Source: a gamma proteobacterium symbiont of Ctena orbiculata (GTDB taxonomy: Bacteria > Pseudomonadota > Gammaproteobacteria > Chromatiales > Chromatiaceae). From it: a stretch of 36,792 nt of DNA. The stretch spans positions 1-36,792 of the forward strand of contig QBVC01000040.1 of the NCBI GenBank assembly GCA_003058495.1. Reading direction: 5' to 3'. A program made the position numbers and the translations under genes. The notes under the pieces are model-generated. The model ran no database searches. It worked only from the letters and a program-made list of their open reading frames with translations, and was not told the origin of the DNA. Shown here piece after piece: positions 14,535-22,123 of the stretch (the stretch's first letter is position 1; each line of letters starts with the position of its first letter).

Positions 14535-15755
14535 TCACTCGCGCAATTCCGGCTGTATGGCCCGGCGAAAGAGCTTGTTTTCGATTCGCTTCAACCTTCG
14601 CCGTTGCGCCTCGTCGGCAGGCAGCTGTTCGCAGTAGTATTTCGCGGTCTCCAGGTCCTTGCTGACATGTTCATGGTACTTGGCCAGCTGCTCGGCGGCG
14701 TTGCGGCAGCCCCTCTGCGCAAGCCCTTGCCAGATCTGCTGCGCCAACGCCCAATCTCCAAGGCCCTTGGCGAGCCGACCCAGCAGCGCCTTGCCGGCCG
14801 GCGGTAGTCTTTGGCGCTGCTGCTTCAGCAAGTCATAGGCGGCCTTCTTGTCACTATCCGCCAGCCAGCGGGCGAGGGCGGCGACGTCCGCACCATGGCG
14901 CTGGGGTTGGCTGATCACCTGAGTCAGGGCAGCGTGGGCCAGCGCCAGCGAGAGGAGGTCCTGCCTGTTGTGGTGCACAACCCGGGCCAGCCGTGGCGTG
15001 GAGCCGGATCTTACAAAGTCGAACCAGGCCTCGGGGGCCGCCGAACCCGGCAGGTCGTTGTGCCTGTGCAGGCCGAGCAGCCGCTGCTCCAGGGTGATCA
15101 GGCGGCAATCGGGCCATCTGCTTGAAAAGAGGCGGCGCACCGGATGGAGCAGATCGAGATGGGGCAGTCTGTTCAGATCGTCTGCGCGCCGCTGCATGCG
15201 GTAACGGGTTCCAAGCAGGGGCAGGTCGTAGCTCTTGCCGTTGTAGCTGATCAGGCGGTCCTCGCCGCTCAAGGCCAGCGCGAAGGCATCCAGCATGGCA
15301 CCCTCCGCGGCAAAGCGGGTGATCATATATTGGGTTACCCGGATGGCGTCGCCCTCCACATGGGCCATGCCGACGAGAAAGGCGAGGGTTCCACTGCCGC
15401 CGGAGAGACCGGTGGTCTCGGTGTCGATATAGACCTGTCGGCGATGGGCCTGGAGCTGCTCTCCGGGGAGTCTTGGCGTCTCCGCCAGCAGCGACAGGGG
15501 AAGCTGACCCATACTGCCTTCAAGGGGTATTCGCCGCGAGATCTGGATCAGGCCGTCACCGATCGGGTATCCCTTGAGCGCCCGGGCCAGGGTCTCGTCC
15601 CGGGTTGCCTGGTCAGGATCCTGGCGGATTGCAGCGTGGCGTCTGCCCTCAATCCGTGCCAGACGCCGGCGCAGATCGGAATCGGCTCGAGCGGATAGCG
15701 GCGCAGCGCTTCCCGGCTGCCCCTGGAGGCGGGAGAGTCTTGCCCTAAGACTCAT
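14535..15755 (-). CDS. mrfB: MrfB/YprB-like DEDDh exonuclease with TPR-like tail
   Basis: A 406-residue protein. The RNase H-like exonuclease domain (about 100-280) has exo I IDTETTG (Asp111, Glu113), exo II YNGKSYDLPLLGTR (Asp177), Asp201 and exo III HHNRQD (His261, Asp266), a DEDDh set. The C-terminal 110 residues form helical repeats (AYDLLKQQR, LAKGLGDWALAQQIWQGLAQRG), TPR-like. Known: MrfB (YprB) works with the helicase MrfA (YprA) in repair of mitomycin C damage in Bacillus subtilis. The start is the ATG at 15755, with a GTG just before it. It overlaps the helicase 3' end by 11 bases, so the pair is cotranscribed. Its 3' end is convergent with the acyltransferase gene, six bases apart. 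The symbol is assigned by family resemblance. Confidence 0.85.
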   Translation of the reverse strand: MSLRARLSRLQGQPGSAAPLSARADSDLRRRLARIEGRRHAAIRQDPDQATRDETLARALKGYPIGDGLIQISRRIPLEGSMGQLPLSLLAETPRLPGEQLQAHRRQVYIDTETTGLSGGSGTLAFLVGMAHVEGDAIRVTQYMITRFAAEGAMLDAFALALSGEDRLISYNGKSYDLPLLGTRYRMQRRADDLNRLPHLDLLHPVRRLFSSRWPDCRLITLEQRLLGLHRHNDLPGSAAPEAWFDFVRSGSTPRLARVVHHNRQDLLSLALAHAALTQVISQPQRHGADVAALARWLADSDKKAAYDLLKQQRQRLPPAGKALLGRLAKGLGDWALAQQIWQGLAQRGCRNAAEQLAKYHEHVSKDLETAKYYCEQLPADEAQRRRLKRIENKLFRRAIQPELRE

Positions 15756-18156
15756 CACGGCTCAACAGCGCCAACGCCTGAAGCGCCGCCTGCTTCGGCG
15801 AGTAGCCCCGGGACGCGTCGCTGGCCAGAATGGGGCCGATGCAAGCGGGGCAACCCTGGGCGCAGCCGCACTCCTTGACCAGTTGCCTGGCCTCTTCGGT
15901 GATGGTGTCACGGATTTCACAGAGGGGTGCGGAGAGACCGATGCCTCCCGGATAGTTGTCGTAGAGAAAGAGGGTGGGGGTGAAGCGATCCAGGTGCTGC
16001 GGATCGACTGCCTCCCCGTCGCCGCCGCGCAGCCTGCCCCGTCCCCCCGCATCCACCGTGGCGAACCAGCGGGCATTGCCGTCACCCACCGCCTTGCCGA
16101 TGTCCCCGGGTTCGGAGAGCATGCGTACGGTGGCGACTATGTGCATGGCATGGCTGGCGCCGAGAAAGCCGTCCAGGGCGATCTGGCGGGCGCTGAAGGC
16201 CTGCTCCATCGCCTCGGGATTGATCTGCCACCAGACGGCGCTGGTGTGCATCTCCTGATCCGGCAGTTCGATCTTGCCGTAGCCGACGTTTTCGTGGCTG
16301 TGGTAGCGGATCTTCTTGTAGCCGGTGATGCGCCTGACCAGGTGGACCTCGCCCTGGGCCACCGCATGACGGCGCTGCATGTGCTCTTCGAACCTGTCGA
16401 GAATCTTCAGCCGGGTGTAGTCGACGGCGTCGGTGTAGTAGTCGGCCCGGGTGGCGGTGACGAAGGCCTTGCGGCCCACCCAGTCGAGCCGCTCCACCTG
16501 GTAGGGGGCGGATTGCACCATGTAGATCGCCCCCTCGTAGAGGGTCATTGCCGCCGAGCTGTAGTCGACCTCGGCGATCACCCGCTTGGCGCCTCCGCTG
16601 GTATCCACCACCACGAAGTTCCCCTCCGCCACCGAGCGCAGGCTGACACTGTTGGCGGGGTAGCTGTCGCTCATCCAGTGCCACTCGTCCCCCTCCCGGT
16701 GCAGGATACCCTGCTCCTCCAGATAGGCGAGGAGTTCGCTCAGCGGCTCTGCGCCGAAGCGCTCTCCATCCCTGAAGGGGAGTTCGAAGGCGGCGCAGCG
16801 GACGTGGTCGAGGAGGATCAGCAGCTGGTCCGCGTCGATGCGCGCCTGCTCCGGCGAGGCGCCGAGGAAGAAGTCGGGGTTGCGGATGATGTACTGGTCC
16901 AGCGGCAGGCTGCTGGCCACCAGAACACCCAATGCGGTGCGCTGGCGTCTGCCTGCGCGGCCCAGGCGCTGCCAGGTGGCGGCGATGGTGCCCGGATAGC
17001 CGTTGAGGACACAGAGATCGAGGGCGCCGATATCCACACCCAGTTCCAGGGCCGAGGTGGAGACCACGCAGTCGAGCCTGCCTTGCCGCAACCGCCGCTC
17101 CATGTCGCGCCGTTCGCTGGGCAGGTAACCGCCCCGGTAGGCGGCGACCCGGGCGGGGCGCCGGGGATCCCTGTCGAAGCTCTCCTTGAGATATTTGGTC
17201 AGCACCTCGACCATCAGCCTGGATTGGGCGAAGACGATGCTCTTGAGGCCCTGGGCCAGCGCCAGCTTGGTGATCCGGGTGGTCTGGGAGCGGGCGGAGG
17301 CGCGGATCCCCAGCTCGGGATTGACCACCGGCGGATTCCACAGCAGCAGATGCCTGGCGCCCTGGGGGGCGCCGCTTTCGGTGATTGCCTCGACCTCCTC
17401 GCCGATCAGCTCTGCCGCCAGCTGCTGCGGATTGGCGATGGTGGCGGAACAGAGGATGAACAGGGGGTCGCCGCCGTAGAAGCGGCAGATACGGCGCAGG
17501 CGTCGCACCACATTCGCCACATGGGAGCCGAACACCCCGCGGTAGCTGTGCATCTCGTCGATCACCACATAGCGCAGGGATTCGAAGAACTGGGCCCACT
17601 TGGTGTGGTGGGGCAGTATCCCCTGGTGCAGCATGTCCGGATTGGAGACCACGATATCGCCGCGGGTGCGCACCGCCTTGCGGGCGTCTCCCGGGGTGTC
17701 GCCATCGAAGGTGAAGGCGCGCACACCCAGCCCGGCGGCCTGGTTGAGGGCGCTCAGCTCGGCCACCTGGTCCTGGGCCAGCGCCTTGGTGGGGAAGAGA
17801 TAGAGGGCCTTGGCCCGACTCCGCAGCGCCGCCTGCAGCACTGGCAGGTTGTAGCAGAGGGTCTTGCCCGAGGCGGTGGGGGTGACAATCACCGTATGCC
17901 GCCCATCGCTCAGCGAACGCCAGGCGGCGGCCTGGTGGCTGTAGAGCCGTTCGATCCCCCGTTGCCTCAAGGCGGCAACCAGTCTGGGATCGAGATCGTC
18001 GGGCAGGGGGCGGTAGTCGCCCTCGCTGGCGGGGAGCAGCAGCTCCCCCGTGATCCGTTGTCCGTATTTGCCGCGTAGCCTGGCGGCCAGGTGGTCCGCC
18101 GGATCGGGGGTCTTGGCCGGGCTGTCCGCCGGGATGGATGGAACGGGACTGTTCAT
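15745..18156 (-). CDS. mrfA: MrfA/YprA-like DEAD/DEAH helicase with DUF1998-type C-terminus
   Basis: An 803-residue superfamily 2 helicase. Motifs in order are TPTASGKT (Walker A), VIDEMHS (motif II), LCSATI (motif III), QSRLMVEVL and LGRAGRRQR (motif VI). The C-terminal region carries the Cys-rich CGCAQGCPACIG motif typical of the DUF1998/MrfA zinc domain. Known: MrfA unwinds and drives MrfB-dependent excision in mitomycin C repair. The start is the ATG at 18156, preceded by GAGAG in good position. The frame is open to 18198, but that would include the lexA-side operators. It is divergent from lexA with LexA-type boxes between, so SOS regulation is likely. The protein overlaps the mrfB-like gene downstream. 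Confidence 0.9.
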   Translation of the reverse strand: MNSPVPSIPADSPAKTPDPADHLAARLRGKYGQRITGELLLPASEGDYRPLPDDLDPRLVAALRQRGIERLYSHQAAAWRSLSDGRHTVIVTPTASGKTLCYNLPVLQAALRSRAKALYLFPTKALAQDQVAELSALNQAAGLGVRAFTFDGDTPGDARKAVRTRGDIVVSNPDMLHQGILPHHTKWAQFFESLRYVVIDEMHSYRGVFGSHVANVVRRLRRICRFYGGDPLFILCSATIANPQQLAAELIGEEVEAITESGAPQGARHLLLWNPPVVNPELGIRASARSQTTRITKLALAQGLKSIVFAQSRLMVEVLTKYLKESFDRDPRRPARVAAYRGGYLPSERRDMERRLRQGRLDCVVSTSALELGVDIGALDLCVLNGYPGTIAATWQRLGRAGRRQRTALGVLVASSLPLDQYIIRNPDFFLGASPEQARIDADQLLILLDHVRCAAFELPFRDGERFGAEPLSELLAYLEEQGILHREGDEWHWMSDSYPANSVSLRSVAEGNFVVVDTSGGAKRVIAEVDYSSAAMTLYEGAIYMVQSAPYQVERLDWVGRKAFVTATRADYYTDAVDYTRLKILDRFEEHMQRRHAVAQGEVHLVRRITGYKKIRYHSHENVGYGKIELPDQEMHTSAVWWQINPEAMEQAFSARQIALDGFLGASHAMHIVATVRMLSEPGDIGKAVGDGNARWFATVDAGGRGRLRGGDGEAVDPQHLDRFTPTLFLYDNYPGGIGLSAPLCEIRDTITEEARQLVKECGCAQGCPACIGPILASDASRGYSPKQAALQALALLSRDES

Positions 18157-18160
18157 GACT

Positions 18161-18175
18161 GTTCTCTCTCTGTTC
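18161..18175 (-). promoter_or_regulatory. Candidate LexA operator, GTTC-N7-GTTC, mrfA side
   Basis: GTTC (18161-18164), seven bases, GTTC (18172-18175) lies four bases before the mrfA start. GTTC-N7-GTTC is the known LexA box of Alphaproteobacteria. This copy and the one at 18193-18207 are in opposite orientation, with centres 32 bp apart, about three helical turns. The binding protein is inferred from lexA lying right beside it. Confidence 0.65.
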
Positions 18176-18192
18176 TCCTGGTGTAGAATAGA

Positions 18193-18207
18193 GAACAAGT
18201 GGAGAAC
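18193..18207 (+). promoter_or_regulatory. Candidate LexA operator, GAAC-N7-GAAC, lexA side
   Basis: GAAC (18193-18196), seven bases, GAAC (18204-18207), the inverse of the box at 18161-18175, lies 16 bases before the lexA start. It would place LexA over the lexA promoter for autoregulation. No E. coli-type CTGT-N8-ACAG box was seen in this gap. Confidence 0.65.
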
Positions 18208-18222
18208 AAATCAAGGAGCAGA

Positions 18223-18822
18223 ATGAAATTGACCCGGCGCCAGCAGGAGATCTACCGGATCCTGCGAGACAATATCGACCACTCCCAGCTCCCCCCTACC
18301 TATGAGGAGCTCTGCTCCCTATTGGGGTTGAAATCCCGCGGTTCGCTGCATAAGCATATCCAGGCCCTGGTGGAGGCGGGCCTGGTGGAGCCTATGGCGG
18401 GGTTGAAGCGGGGGATACGCCTGGTTGAATCCAGTGCGGCGGAGGGCATACCCTATCTCGGTCGCATCGCCGCCGGCAGACCCATCGAGGCGGTCAATCA
18501 GGCGCAACCGATGCAGGTTCCCGATGCGCTGCTTGGCAAAGGCCCCTGCTATGTGCTGCAGGTATGCGGGGATTCGATGATCGACGAAGGCATATATGAC
18601 GGCGACTATGTCGTGATCGAGGAGCAGGCCCAGGCACGGGACGGTGACATCGTGGTGGCGCTGATCGACAACGAAGAGGCCACCCTGAAAAGAATTGAAC
18701 AGCGTCCGGGTCAGGTCATACTCCATGCCGCCAATCCATCGATGAGTGCGATGATCTACAAACCGCAACAGGTGAGGATTCAGGGCGTCTTGCGCGGGCT
18801 TCTCAGATCCTATGCCAAGTGA
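18223..18822 (+). CDS. lexA: LexA repressor, SOS response
   Basis: A 199-residue repressor. The N-terminal winged helix (MKLTRRQQEIYRILRDN, PTYEELCSLLGLKSRGSLHKH) is followed by the autocleavage site Ala84-Gly85 in RIAAGRPI. The peptidase dyad is Ser118 (GDSM) and Lys156 (ATLKRI), matching E. coli LexA almost residue for residue. Known: RecA filaments trigger self-cleavage and derepress SOS genes. The ATG at 18223 is chosen because AAGGAG lies five bases before it; a GTG at 18199 is in frame but would put an operator inside the coding region. The stop is followed at 18 bases by the NUDIX gene. The operator spacing suggests that both lexA and mrfA are under its control. Confidence 0.95.
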   Translation: MKLTRRQQEIYRILRDNIDHSQLPPTYEELCSLLGLKSRGSLHKHIQALVEAGLVEPMAGLKRGIRLVESSAAEGIPYLGRIAAGRPIEAVNQAQPMQVPDALLGKGPCYVLQVCGDSMIDEGIYDGDYVVIEEQAQARDGDIVVALIDNEEATLKRIEQRPGQVILHAANPSMSAMIYKPQQVRIQGVLRGLLRSYAK

Positions 18823-18839
18823 GGGAGCGGAACGACCCC

Positions 18840-19706
18840 ATGAATGACCATCTACATGGCTATCTGCGCCATATCGAGCGTCTCAACAGCTGGGACCCGC
18901 GACATTTCACAACGCTCTTCTACCAGGGAGAGCGTATCGGGCGCCTAAAGCAACCCCTGAGGGAGGCCCTCGCAGACTGGCCCCAGGCCTTCCGCCAGGA
19001 TGGCGAGGGCGTTCATCTCCAGGAACGCTTCGACAGCTTCGATGCCCGCACCCGGCTGCTGGCCGAGGTTGTCACCGGCCTGGTCGAGGCGGGGGTCATC
19101 TCCCATATCCATGGTGAGCAGTATCCGGTCACCCGCCACGGCAGGGAGACCGCGATCGCCACCGTGGATCGAGCCAGCGCCCCCTATTTCGGTCTGCGGG
19201 CCTATGGCCAGCACCTCAACGGCTTCGTGCGCGATGGCGAGGCCCTGAAACTGTGGATCGCCAGGCGTTCCGCCGATCGGCGCAACTTTCCCGACCGTCT
19301 GGACAACATGGTGGCAGGGGGATTGCCTCACGACCTCTCCCTTGCGGAGAATCTGCGCAAGGAGTGCCGGGAAGAGGCCAACCTGCCGCTGGAGCTGGCG
19401 GACAGGGCGTTATCCGTGGGTGTCCTGACCTACTGTACGGAGACGGCGGTGGGCCTGAAACCCGATACCCTCTACTGTTACGATCTTGAACTCCCGGCCG
19501 ACTTCCGGCCGACAAACAGTGACGGCGAAGTGGCGGAGTTCATGTTGTTGCCAGTGGGAGAGGTGGCGCAACTGGTCGCGGAGACTGATGAATTCAAGCT
19601 CAACTGCAACCTGGTCGTGATTGACTTTTTAGTGCGTCATGGGATTATAAATCCCGAAACGCCCGGTTATCTGGATCTGGTGCAGGGTCTGCACGAAAAT
19701 ATATGA
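18840..19706 (+). CDS. DUF4743 / NUDIX hydrolase, TNR3-like
   Basis: A 288-residue protein. The N-terminal DUF4743 region (MNDHLHGYLRHIERLNSWD, FYQGERIGRLKQ) precedes a NUDIX domain (about 115-265) with a box variant, GGLPHDLSLAENLRKECREE then A in place of the usual Gly. The KECREEA form is that of the NUDIX domain attached to fungal thiamine pyrophosphokinase. Known: related enzymes hydrolyse oxidised thiamine diphosphate or nucleoside diphosphates; the substrate here is unknown. The ATG at 18840 has GGAG 12 bases upstream, and lexA ends 17 bases earlier. The two genes may be cotranscribed, and if so the hydrolase would be SOS-induced. A shift of start to a GTG at 18819 is possible. Confidence 0.88.
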   Translation: MNDHLHGYLRHIERLNSWDPRHFTTLFYQGERIGRLKQPLREALADWPQAFRQDGEGVHLQERFDSFDARTRLLAEVVTGLVEAGVISHIHGEQYPVTRHGRETAIATVDRASAPYFGLRAYGQHLNGFVRDGEALKLWIARRSADRRNFPDRLDNMVAGGLPHDLSLAENLRKECREEANLPLELADRALSVGVLTYCTETAVGLKPDTLYCYDLELPADFRPTNSDGEVAEFMLLPVGEVAQLVAETDEFKLNCNLVVIDFLVRHGIINPETPGYLDLVQGLHENI

Positions 19707-19856
19707 ATCTTTTTTGGTTGAATCTTGCGGTCCAGTAGACCTTTTCGCCAGGAAATGGAACCTAGGGTGTGGTATGCCAGTCCAACCCTCGTCCAATTTA
19801 CTATGATGATAGTCATGCGCAGACAGACTCCGCGCGAACAATGACCAGGTAGTTAC

Positions 19857-21944
19857 ATGAATATTTTCAAGGTTATTCTGCTCAGTTCGTTGCTCCTTTT
19901 CGGCAGTACGGGGCTTTGGGCCAAGCGCCAGCCGGTGCCGATCAGCGAGTTGCAGCCGACATCCGAGCAGCAACAGACCGCCAACGTTATCGTCAAGGTC
20001 ATCGAGAAATACCACTACAAGGAGGTGGATCTCGACGATGCCATGTCGAAGATGATTCTCGATCGTTACTTCGAGGCGCTCGATCCCAACCGCTCTTTCT
20101 TCCGCGCCAAGGATGTCCTGCGCTTCTCGCTCTACGAAGATAAATTGGATGACTACCTGCAGATCGGCAGGATCGAACCTGCTTTCGAGATCTTCCGCCT
20201 CTATCGGACCCGAGTCGCTGAAGCCGTTGCCCATGCCCATCAGCTGGTCGACGGCGAGTTCGATTTTTCCCTTGACGAGAGCTACAAGTACGAGCGGGAT
20301 GAAGAGCCCTGGCCGCAGACCCGAACCGAGCTGCAGGAGGTCTGGCGCAAGCGGGTGAAGAACGACTTTCTCAATCTGAGGCTGACCGACAAAAAGGACG
20401 AGGAGATCCGCAAAACCCTGCATGAGCGCTATAAGCGTCTGTTGAGCCGGGTGGAGCAGTTCGACAGCAACGATATATTCCAGACCTACATCAATGCCTA
20501 TACCCTGAGTCTGGAGCCCCACACCAGCTACATGTCGCCGAGCACATCGGAGAACTTCGATATCAGCATGCGCCTCTCCCTCGAGGGCATAGGCGCGGTA
20601 CTCAAGGATGACGACGGCTATACCGTGGTGCAGAAGACAGTGGTCGGTGGTCCGGCGGAGCAGAGCGATCTGCTGCATGCGGGTGATCGTATCGTCGGTG
20701 TCGGTCAGGGACTGGAGGGAGAGATCGTCGATATCGTCGGCTGGCGGCTGCAGGATGTGGTTGAACAGATTCGAGGCCCCAAGGGATCTGTAGTCAGGCT
20801 CAATATCATGCCCAAGGGGGATGAGACCGGTGCCAACCGCAAGCTCATCACCCTGGTGCGCAACAAGATCAAGCTGGAGGAGCAGGCGGCGAAGAGTTAT
20901 ATCCTGGAAAAGCTGGACGGTCTGAAGGGCGCGCGCATCGGTGTGGTCGAGGTGCCGACCTTCTACCGGGATTTCGCCGCCGAGGCGAGAGGGGACGAGG
21001 ATTACCGCAGTACCACCCGGGATGTGCGCAACCTGCTGATTGAACTCAAGAAGCAGGGCGTCGACGGGATTGTGATCGATCTGCGGGAGAACGGTGGCGG
21101 TTCCCTTTCCGAGGCGACGGAGCTGACCGGCCTGTTCATCGATTCCGGACCGGTGGTACAGATCAAGGATGCCTTTGGCAAGATCGAGATCGAACAGGAT
21201 CCGGATCAAACCATAGCCTACGAGGGGCCTCTGGCCGTGCTGGTAGACCGCAACAGCGCTTCCGCATCGGAGATCTTCGCCGGTGCCATCCAGGACTACA
21301 AGCGGGGCATAGTGATCGGCGAACCCACCTTCGGCAAGGGTACGGTGCAGACGCTGGTGGACCTGGGTCGCTTCGTGCCGGGGCGCAAGAAGGACCTGGG
21401 GAGGCTGCGGCTGACCATGGCCCAGTTCTTTCGCATCAATGGCGGCAGCACCCAGCATCGCGGCGTCGTGCCCGACATCCAGTTTCCTACCGCGAAATAC
21501 TCGGAGGAGTATGGCGAACGCTCGCTGGAAAATGCGCTCCCCTGGGCGCAGATCAGGCCGGCCAACTTCATCACCAAAGGCAAATGGGCGATGCCTCATC
21601 TGATAGAAAACCACATCAGTCGGGTGCGCAACGATCCGGGATTCGAGATGCTGGTCGATCAGGAGAAGCGCTTTCAGGCGATGGAGAAGCGTACCGTGGT
21701 GAGCCTGCTGGAGAGTCGCCGCCGTTCCGAATGGGATGACCGGGAGCAGGAGCAACTGCTGCACAAGAACCGGTTCAGGGCTTCCCAGGGGCTGCAGTCC
21801 ATCAAGACAATCGACCAGGCAGACAGGGATGATGAGATGGATGACAAGGAGTCGGAGGCGACTCAACGCATCGAACTCAACGAGGCGGCCCGTATCCTGA
21901 CCGACTCGATCCGGATGCAGGCACCGATGGCGGTAATGCGCTAA
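19857..21944 (+). CDS. prc: Tail-specific protease Prc (S41 family)
   Basis: A 695-residue periplasmic protease. A signal peptide (about 1-22, ending GLWA) comes first, then an N-terminal helical domain (SELQPTSEQQQTANVIVKVIEKYHY). The PDZ domain (about 230-320) includes MRLSLEGIGAVLK. The S41 catalytic domain has nucleophile Ser469 (SASASEIF), Asp480 and Lys494 (FGKGTVQ); the S/D/K spacing 11 and 25 matches E. coli Prc. A C-terminal DUF3340 segment runs from about 560. Known: Prc trims C-termini of envelope proteins and controls peptidoglycan enzymes. It stands alone; 150 bases precede it and 179 follow before gshA. No convincing promoter or rho-independent terminator was seen in either gap. 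Confidence 0.96.
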   Translation: MNIFKVILLSSLLLFGSTGLWAKRQPVPISELQPTSEQQQTANVIVKVIEKYHYKEVDLDDAMSKMILDRYFEALDPNRSFFRAKDVLRFSLYEDKLDDYLQIGRIEPAFEIFRLYRTRVAEAVAHAHQLVDGEFDFSLDESYKYERDEEPWPQTRTELQEVWRKRVKNDFLNLRLTDKKDEEIRKTLHERYKRLLSRVEQFDSNDIFQTYINAYTLSLEPHTSYMSPSTSENFDISMRLSLEGIGAVLKDDDGYTVVQKTVVGGPAEQSDLLHAGDRIVGVGQGLEGEIVDIVGWRLQDVVEQIRGPKGSVVRLNIMPKGDETGANRKLITLVRNKIKLEEQAAKSYILEKLDGLKGARIGVVEVPTFYRDFAAEARGDEDYRSTTRDVRNLLIELKKQGVDGIVIDLRENGGGSLSEATELTGLFIDSGPVVQIKDAFGKIEIEQDPDQTIAYEGPLAVLVDRNSASASEIFAGAIQDYKRGIVIGEPTFGKGTVQTLVDLGRFVPGRKKDLGRLRLTMAQFFRINGGSTQHRGVVPDIQFPTAKYSEEYGERSLENALPWAQIRPANFITKGKWAMPHLIENHISRVRNDPGFEMLVDQEKRFQAMEKRTVVSLLESRRRSEWDDREQEQLLHKNRFRASQGLQSIKTIDQADRDDEMDDKESEATQRIELNEAARILTDSIRMQAPMAVMR

Positions 21945-22123
21945 GCGGATCGATGCTTCCAGACAGCTTCAACGGTGGTATCATGGCCATCGATGCGGCG
22001 CCCGATTCGGCGGCGCCCAACTGACTTGCCATTTGATCCATCGGCATGGTTTTTCAAACTGACTGGAAATCTTCTTTGTTTCTGCTCTCAATCCAATAAT
22101 CTCGAAAACGGACTGCACCCGGT

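Noticed and set aside
15574-18078. Long open frame on the plus strand, 834 codons
   Set aside because: Antisense to the mrfA/mrfB-like genes, whose motifs are complete; composition typical of GC-rich shadow frames.
18141-18154. GAAC-N6-GTTC near mrfA start as a Gram-positive type LexA box
   Set aside because: Spacer is six, not four, and it lies inside the mrfA coding region; the GTTC-N7-GTTC pair explains the region better.
19629-21866. Long open frame on the minus strand, 745 codons
   Set aside because: Antisense to prc, which has full catalytic and PDZ motifs.
21945-22123. GGCGCC repeats after prc as a terminator
   Set aside because: Stem only six bases and no T-run follows.
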